A stretch of DNA of 64,000 nt. Source: Hirundichthys speculiger. Taxonomy: Eukaryota; Chordata; Actinopteri; Beloniformes; Exocoetidae. Below, in pieces: positions 44,313-53,500 of this stretch (positions are counted from its first letter, which is position 1; every line of letters begins with the position of its first letter). The translations under genes were made by a program, and so were the position numbers. The stretch lies in assembly GCA_018398805.1 (NCBI GenBank), contig JAGFBZ010000688.1:248001-312000 (forward strand), in the 5' to 3' direction. The notes beneath the pieces are model-generated. The model did not search any database. It saw only the letters and a list, made by a program, of their open reading frames with translations, and had not been told where the DNA came from.

Positions 44313-44520
44313 TCAGAGCTGCTCCGGTCCGGCGGCGTCCCGGCTGTCCTCCATGCCATTGAGGGTGACGTAGATGATGGGGACCAGGCCCTGGGTGGAG
44401 CCCAGGGAGCAGAGCAGCCAGTCGGAGTCGGCCTTGCTCAGAACCCGCAGGACGTCGCCCTTGTTGAAGCACAGCTGGCCCGGCTCGGTGGCGATGTGGT
44501 GGCACAGGGCTCGGACTTCG
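44313..44520 (-). CDS. rusc2: rusc2 last exon: C-terminal SH3 domain
   Basis: The exon encodes [38 protein letters not shown] and [10 protein letters not shown]. The ALYDY-like start, the DW pair and the G-x-x-P motif mark an SH3 fold. The protein ends in GPEQL with TGA at 44315-44313. Confidence 0.95.
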
Positions 44521-47500
44521 CTGAGGGAGAGACGGATCAATAAAGTTTTATTGGTTACATTCCAGTGAAAAACTATTCATGCGGCCCCACGTCTCTGGGA
44601 CCAATCACAAGCTGATTTTATGGGATGTGAAGACTCCAGAGAGGAATCTGATCTGACCTCACCAAATACTCCACATGGGGGCGCACACGCAGAACATGAA
44701 CGTGTGTGCAGCTTTTAACCTTTTAGGTGCCGAAAGTTTTTTCAAGAAAACATACAATTTTGATATCAAGATTTCAAAAGGCTAACTTGAAAGCAGTTTG
44801 AGATAAAGGTATACTGTCAATGAGTAAATTGTTCAGTATGACTCAAAGTCTGTGATGGGAGTGAAATAATTCATCTAATTTGCATATTATGACGTCACAA
44901 GGTGGCGGCCATATTGGAAAATGTTCAATTTTGATATCAAGGTTTCAAATTGGCTACAACTTTAAAGTGGTTTGTGATAAAGACACTGTAAATGAGAAAT
45001 ATCTTCAGTATGAACTAAAATTTGGAATGGAAGTAGATTTGTCATCTAATTTGATACATTTTTAGCATCCTCAGTGGCTTCAACGACAACATCTATCTCT
45101 CTTGCATCCGTGCACCCTCACTGGCTGGTGCGCACACACCATCAGCTCGAACACAGTAATGAAACAAGGTTCTGCTTGGATGCGGGTTCTGCCTACCACG
45201 GAGGCCGCTGTTGGCCCGGCGCTGCTGTGGTTCTGGCGTGAGGGGGTGTGGAAGGAGGCTCCGCCTTCCTCCCGCTGCCGGCTCCGATGGTCAGGGCTAC
45301 GAGGTCCAGGACGGATCTGTCCAGGCCGAGCCAACCTGACGGTGGCCTGACAGAGTGGGAAACAATGGAACGTTTTTCCACAATTAAAAGCCGAGACTGA
45401 TGCTAGTTTTATCTTAAACTTTGGCAGCTATTCCTCAGGAAACATTGTGCCTAACTGATGTGTTTCTATCAGTTTTTAAAATGAACTTAGGCTCTGTGAC
45501 ACAGAAAAAAAACCTAACCCTAACACCCCAACCCCCTACCCCTAACTATAACCCTAACCCTAAACACTCAGATTATATTTGGAACGTGTTGTTTTGGGGT
45601 TTCGAGTCCTCACCTGGTCTTCTGGGCTTTTGTCTTCTGTTCGCCTCCCTCCGACCTCACAGGAGAACCAACATTTGAACCGAAGAGCCTGCCCCAGCGC
45701 AGACTCTGCCCCTGAGAGGGGCTCTGCTCCTGGGCTTCAGTCCCTGCAGCCTCCTGGGGATTCGGGTCTTTCTCCTGGTTGAGGACAGACTCTGGGGGGC
45801 TGCCCATCCACGAAGGCCTCCGTCTGGATCCGGCCGACTCACAGCTTGAGCTGCTCTTCTCTCCCTCCCCTTCGTGGCTCGACTCGGCTCCCTCCACGAC
45901 CCCCTCTCTTGTGGGCGGAGCCTGGCCCTGACGCCTCTCTGATGACCTCTTCCTTTTCTCCGCCTTGACGAACTTTGAGCCCTCCGCGGACTGGTCGATG
46001 TAGACCTGGGAGGACTGCATGAGCTGGTACCACCAGCCCGCCTGCCTGTCCTGCCGATGACGTCCTTCATCTGAAGGGTCCCTGCCTTTAGCCCTCCTCC
46101 CGTCCCTCTCCAGTATATTGTCACCTTGTGCTCTCCGTCCTGCCTCCCCTTCCAGAGGTTGGCCTCAGAGCCGGCCGTCACGCTCTCGGCCGCCGCCCCC
46201 TCTCTCCTCAGCCTCGGCTCTCTCCTACACTCCGCCCCCTCCATCCTGGGCCACGTCCCCTCCCGCCTCAGCCCCGCCCTGTCCTTCCTCGCCTCTGCCC
46301 CGGAGTCTCTGACCATGTCGCTGACGGTGGCGCTCCAGCCCCTCATCAGCTGGAAGGTGGAGCGGCTCGACCGGTCGGCGTTCTGGCCCGCGGAGCACAG
46401 CTGCTCCTTGCGACGCAGGTGCTCCTGTCCCTTCTGGAGGAGGCGGGGCTCGAACAGCAGGTCCAGGTCGAAGGGGAGGAGGGACAGCGGCTGCAGCAGG
46501 AGCAGGAGCTCCTCGAAGAGAGACTGGCACGCTCCATGCGACAGCGGGAGGAAACCCCACGGGCTGAAGTGAGCCGCCACGATGTCTGCCGGACGTGAAA
46601 CGACGCAGAAGCAACATCAGTGAAAGTTAAAAAGTTAGATCATTTCTATTCTTAATTTAAAACAAACAAACGACAGCAGGATTAACAGAGGGAGAATCGA
46701 TGAGGCGTTACCTTCATGTGTGTGGAGGTGATTGAACCAGAACTCCAATGATTTTAAGCTGAAACAAAGGAAGAAGTAACACATCAACACAGGGCTCACA
46801 TTTATGACATCAGTGTATTTGGGCCCGGTTGTTGTCCACCAAACCCTCGTGGGATCGTGGCTTGAAGGTTCAGCGTGAAAAAGGAGAAAGAGGAATGACT
46901 CACTTGAGCAGGCCGAAGATGAAGGCGTTCAGTCTCATGCTGTGGCTGGTGAGCTCGGAGTACTGGCTCACTTTGGAGAACAGGCTGTGGAGGACTCGTG
47001 TGGACGGACCTGAGGAGAGACACATTTAAGTCACATTAACCACGTCGGACCCTGCGAGACGCTCTGATCTCCTGATCTCCTGATCTCCTGATCTCCTCAC
47101 CCAGCTGCGTGGAGGCCTCCACCAGGCTCCAGGGCTGACAGCGGCGCTGCCCGATGATCAGGTCCAGCACGTAGGCCTTCAGGCCGTCCTGGAGGACGTC
47201 GCGCAGGGCCGGACACAGGTACTTCAGGATGAGGTGGCCCACGTTGGGACTCACCCAGCTGTTGCCCAGCTTAGCCTGACGGGGGAAACGAGAGGTGAGG
47301 AGATTGAACCGGCACGACGGCGACCGGTCTGGTGGAAAATCACACTTTAAAACCTTCCACGTTTGTCCCAGAAACCCACTGAAATATAGTCAAAGCAACT
47401 AAATATTTGAATTGTTAATTTATTATGACATATAACCTGTTTTAAGACAAATGACCAGACTGAATTAGTTAATTCTAAAGAAAAAAAGTGGTGGAGATGG

Positions 47501-50500
47501 CACCATCTGTCTGTGAAGGTGAAGTATTTCATTAAGTGACACTGTTTTCCCAACATAATTAGGAGTGAGTATTGGCAAGGACCTCACAATACAATATGTA
47601 TCATGATACTTGGGTCATGATGCGATATTATCACGATATCGCAATATATTGTGATATTCTACCCAGTTAATATCAAAATTAAAAGTAGAAATGAAAAATC
47701 AAGTTGCTGTATATGTTCATCAGATGATATTGATCATTCAGAGGACAAATTGAGTGAAAACTATTTGCTTAAAAAAAAAAAAATTATTTTTTATTGTTAG
47801 TGTTTTTGGACATTTAAATTTTAGACAAATTAAATTGAAAATTAAACAATTTTCCTAAAAAAAAAAATCAATATTAGGAGCTGAAATATCGATATTATAT
47901 TGGGCGGCCGAAAATCTGATATACAGTGCTACCTCTACTTACGAAATTAATTGGTTGTGGAAGTAGTTTCGTAACCTGAAACTTTTGTAAATAGAGACAC
48001 GTTTTCCATGAAAATGCCGTAATCTGTTCCAAGCCCCCCAAAATTCGAAAACATTATTTTTTTCATAAATTATAAATAATACATGAAATGATAAAAAAAA
48101 AAATCAATATTAGGAGCTGAAAAATCGATATTATACTTGGGCGATATATCGCCCAATATAATATCACGATTGGGCAATATCGGGATATATTGCCAAATCG
48201 ATTTTTTTTCACACCCCTAGCATAGATGATGTTATTATGTGAACCAGAGCGGCGTACATGTCCACGAGGACCTGAGACGTCTCCTACCTTCACATCTGGG
48301 TCTCTGCTGGTGCCAAAGTGGGCCACGATCAGATCTACTGCTGTGTTCACGGCTTTCACCAAAGCTGATCGAGTCAGAGGACAAACGACAACAAAGAAGT
48401 TCGTTAATTAAGATTTCAGACACTGCAGTGGCTTTTCTCTGACTTCTGGTATTCTGCAAAATCCACCCTTTGGTTTTAAAAGCCCATCACTCAGTTTCCT
48501 GTCCGTGGACGCTCCAGTAACAGGTCAGTCTACACAGGAACGTCAGTGAGAAGCAGGTTTGAGGAGCTTTCAGCATCATTACATCACTCCCTCCCCCCCC
48601 AGGAATACTGCAAGTTTTATACTCAGTCAATCATAAATCTGTCTCCAACTCACAGTAGAAACCAGCGTGTTCCTCAAATCTGCTGCAACGCCACGAACAA
48701 GTCAGAACCGTGGGACTGAGTTGGACTGAGGAGGTGGTTCATTAGTATAATCGGACCTACTGGACCGAGTCCAAAGAGTTACGGATGCTGAGGGAGTCTG
48801 AAATAAATCACCACTCCAACTCTCCTTTATGCATCAGAGTTTATTCCCTCCGAGTCTACAGGTGATGTTGTAAAACAAGCCTTTCTATTGGACCACAGTC
48901 AACGACTGCAAAGCTACATTGCATTTGCAATCATTGCTCTGTTCCTGATGACTCTGTGAATTATTCAGAAGCTCGCAGGATAAGTTTGTTTGAAAACTAC
49001 ACAAGGTCATTTCTGGAGAGAGTCCGCCCGGCCTGCTCTCTCACTGCTGAGAGTCTGAGATGAATCCACATGAGTCTGGGTAATTATTTAGATGTTCTGC
49101 TCTGATTTTATATTTGATCCTGTGAGGAAACTGGATGACGTGGCTTGAAGGCACCTGTGACCTCTCTGCTTCTGAAACATTTTTTCTAAGTTTTGTGTTT
49201 ACTGATCGATATCAACGATGTTCCAGCTGCTTTTACAGATGAGCTCATAACCTGTTTCACACTCGTCAGGGTTTGAGATCACTAACGTGCTCCTCTGATC
49301 ATCCTGAGTACCGGCTGTTGTCAGGAGATGATGGCAGCACTAATCCTCTAAAAGCAGGTGAGGTAGAGGGCTCTCATGTGAAGCTCGTTTGTGTTGACAC
49401 CTAAGACGGTGTGAAAGAGAGGACAGATTTTCCTGCATTTTGACAGAAAAACTGAGGACGACTTGAGTGAAACCTCGTTGCTCTGGAGCAGGTTAGAGAG
49501 AAATATTTTATTTTTAGCTTTCAGTTACCCTGTCTCTGCTGAATGTCGCTGCGACATTCACCCACGACAGTCCTGCTAAAAAACACCGGACACAACCAGC
49601 ACAGAAGGATCACTGCTGAAATATACATTTACATTTGTACACATTTACATTACTGAAGCAGCTACGATGTTTCTGCGTTCTGCTCCAGTGGCATCACAGC
49701 TAGGTGCACGATAATTATCGAGCCGATAACAGGAAATTATGACGTCATCCCGATAAGTCCGATACGACGAATAGCCCCGATAACATTTATATTTTTGTCA
49801 ACACAGCAGTGCCTCACTCCCTCTGAGCCTTGAATGACCAGCAGTGAATGTTATGTTCAAGTGACGTCGGCATAATCAGAAAAACGATTACTCAATCAGG
49901 AAAATCAAGAATACCCCCTCATGCCAGAAAACAACTCGTTAACTCGGTCATAATTTTAGTAGTTGCTGACTTTAATTGATATTTGCAGTATTTTCCCACA
50001 TGTTACACATACAAAAATAGAAAAAAATAGAAAAGGCCGAAAGAACTATTAGCAAACGAGGGAATGGAGGAATTTATGTTACACCTTGAATGCAGAATTG
50101 CGGCACAGTGTGCTGATAAAAATCAAATTTAAAAACACGGAGGCGACTGCATGGAACTTCGTTAAAGTTTCAGAAGTAGATAGTTCGCTGTTTATTTGTG
50201 ACAAATGCTCCAAGCGAAGGAGGAAAAAATAGCACAAGCTTTAATACGTAAAACCTGATCAGCCACCTGAAACATAACCATCGCTTCCATGGAGTTTTGA
50301 AATAATGATATTATTAGTTTTAACACTGTACACCTGCCGTCTCTCTGGCCTGCGGTCGCACCGCACGCACAGTACAAACACATGCACAGACAGGCCGATT
50401 ATAAACGGTAAATGTGCTATTGCACTGTAATTGTACAGTGTTAAAATTAATAATATCATTTACTAAATCTATTTTATATGTTTAATACAAACAGCAAATA

Positions 50501-53500
50501 AAGTAAACAGACTCACCGCAGCACCATCACCTGAGTTTGCTGCCATGGCCGACCGGTCCGTCTTACTATCTGGGTGGGTGTCACATGACCAATGGAGCGT
50601 AACGTGATTGGCTGGACGTTGGCTGAATTGAGACAGGGATCGATTGCTTCTCCCTGGTGACCCGGATGTTGAGTCTGGTTCTTTTTACACTGAATTTTTT
50701 GAGGTTGAATTTTTTTACACTGAATTTTTTGAGGTTGAATTTTTTTAACACTGATTTTTTTTTTTTAGAAATTGAATTTTTTTTACACTGAATTTTTTTG
50801 AGATGTTGATTTTTTTTTTTTTACACTGAATTTTTTGGGGTGTTGAATTTCTTTACATGTTGAATTTTGAAAAACTGAATATTTTAAGACAATTTTTTTA
50901 AACACTGAATTTATTTTAACAAAATAAAATTCAGAGGCAAAAAAAAAATTCAGTGCTAAAAATCTGATGTTTTTTAAAATTCAAAGTCTGATTTTGATGC
51001 TGAAAAATTTCAATCTTAAAAATTCGTATTCAAACTCAGATGGCACAGAAATACTTCCATACATTCATTTGAACGGAACCACAAGCCAAAATCCTTTAAA
51101 CATAATTTTTTGTTACTATGGGGTGAACTTTTTCAGTTTATTTACACAGACAAGTCTAACTTGTGCCAGTACATTATGACCTGTGGATTATTCTGATGCA
51201 TGTATTTCCATCAGTTCAAGGAGCCTTTATTTTTTTATATCAGTCAGTAATGAAACTTATTTAAGTTGATGTGAGATATCAAATAGGTTTGTTTGATAGC
51301 TTTATTAAAATGTTTGAGAGGCTTGACAATAGTTTTTCATTGGAAAAAATAAATATCTGTTCATTTAAAGAGTCCAAACTATTTTTGATTTTGTTCATAG
51401 TATTGATGTAATGATCTTAGGTATATGTGTTTGTTATCTGTTATCGGTTTTAAAAGTCACAGCCTCACCTCTTTTCTGCGTCAGATCGACAGAGATGTGC
51501 GACTGCGAGGAAGAGCAGGAGGAGGACGAGGTGGAGGCGTCGGGCGACAGGCAGAACTCCTCGGGCGGCCGCTCCGTCAGGGAGAAGTAGTCTGGCAGGA
51601 AGTCGCTGTAGCTCTGCTGCAGCTTGGCTGACGGACCCGCTGCAAGTGAACGACACGAACACATGAGACACTTTCAAAAGCGGCTAAGTCCTTCAAGAAT
51701 CAAAGGCGACACATGTGAGGGGTCCTGAGGACTTCGTCCTGTAATTACAGACTCTAAAAGCATCTAAATGTGATTTAACTGTGAGCACCGTGGGGCTGTC
51801 CCAGCCTGGGGCCCGAGTGGACCGTGGGGAAATCAAACACGTTGCGTCTGGCGGGTCGCTGTCCCCCTCCCCTCCTGACTTCCACGCTACCAGAGAGGGG
51901 GCCCGATCCTGCTGAGGAGTGGCCCCCGGAGGCCCTCTCCACCCCCAGAGGGTTTCGACGGCGGTACTCCCTCCATTTGAGCGCCTGGGGAGAGAGGTGG
52001 TGCGCTGTTGGGGAGCGGGTCGTTAGGGGGTGTGATGGGGAGGGGGGGGTGTTTGAAGTTAAAGGGCGGTTGAATGATGGGAAGGCAGCATGTGGAGGAA
52101 GGAAGGAAGTGAAGAGAGGGAAGGAAGAGATTCATGTCCGTGCATGAAAGGAGAGAAAAAAAGAGAAACAAAGCAGAGTAAGAATGGACCAGAACTGTTC
52201 TTGGTTTTTTTCAAGTACACCAACAACGGCTAACGTATTAGTTGTGCCTGTAATTAAATTGTCCCTGTACAAGTGGGAGTGGCTTTAACGGCAGTTGTAG
52301 TAGTGCTGGGCGGTATGACCAAAAATTTATATCACAGTATTTTTCAAAATTATATCGGTTTTACGGTATATCACTGTATTTTTTTTTTTTGAAGGCACAA
52401 CTGGGTGTTAACCACATTTTCTAATAATTTAGAGAGGAATTGCTGCAGTAAATTGGCTTAGAATGACCTATTTTGAATATTGTAGCCTCCCGCGGCTACA
52501 ACTTTAGCTTGGCAACATTTGCAGATTATTGTAGCTTGTCGGACGTCGCCTTTTTTAAATCCAAAGAACTTCCACGCGACAGACACGGCTCCTCGTTCAG
52601 GAAGAAGTTCCTCAGTCTCATGTTGCCGTTCTGGAGCTTCCACTTCGGGACTTTCTCTGTTTGCATCCATCACAGTTTAACCAGAAACTAGTAGCGTGTT
52701 GCGCCTCCAGTGCAACTGCAAAACAGTCCCCTGTCAAACAATGTTCTGCGGCACTTACGTTCCGCTGCGCGTCGTTCTCAGCGTTGTGTCCGCTACAGTA
52801 CATACTCACCGGTATTCAAATTCAAATTCAAAATACTTCATTAATCCCCCAAGGGGGAAAATTGAAGTTTCAGTACACCAGGAAAAGTCTGGTGTACTAG
52901 GGGAGCTGCTAGTGCCCAGCGTTCCTTTTCATGCCAGGTCCCGTGGTCCGAGTGCTAACTCCAGTTAACAGCCATTAAAACAGTTAACAGCCGTTAGAAC
53001 AGTTAACAGCCGTTAAAACAGTTAATAGCCATTACAGTTAACAGCCCTTAAAACAGTTAACAGCCGTTAAAACAGTTAACAGCCGTTAGAACCAGTATAT
53101 CTCCATAATGATGACCAGTGAGATATCTCCAGGTCAGAGGAGGAAACACCGATGAACCAGACCGTCTCCTCTGGGAAGACTGAGCTCCTTCAGTCCGGCG
53201 AGCGACGGAGCCGACCGTCCCAGAGCCCGGTTCATCGTGCGGACCGGACCAGGCCGTTGTCGTCTCCCCCGGCGGTGCTGGGCCCCACCAGGTCACCAGA
53301 CGGCCCCTGCCAGGTCAGCTGACCCATCTGGCGTGTAGACTGCTGGACGGGAGGCAGCATGCCGCCGCCGCTACGTCGGGGGCTCCCGTCCCGGCTCCGT
53401 GACGCTGCAGCCCGGATCCAGTGGCGGTGGTTGCCGCGGGTAGCAGTTCAGGGCTACTTAGCTTAGCTTTCCCGAACCGGCCTCCAGCAACACCGTCCAT

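Noticed and set aside
44263..44505. Alternative minus-strand frame rich in Arg, Gly and Pro over the last rusc2 exon
   Set aside because: The SH3 motif is in the other minus frame with matching splice phase.
46118..46598. Plus-strand frames of 64-156 codons opposite rusc2
   Set aside because: They are antisense shadows of the rusc2 RUN-domain exon, which has conserved motifs and splice sites.
51984..51989. CCCCAG as acceptor of the ALKWREYRR exon of rusc2
   Set aside because: It gives the wrong phase with the upstream exon and would omit conserved HLSPQ residues; the acceptor 20 bp upstream fits both.
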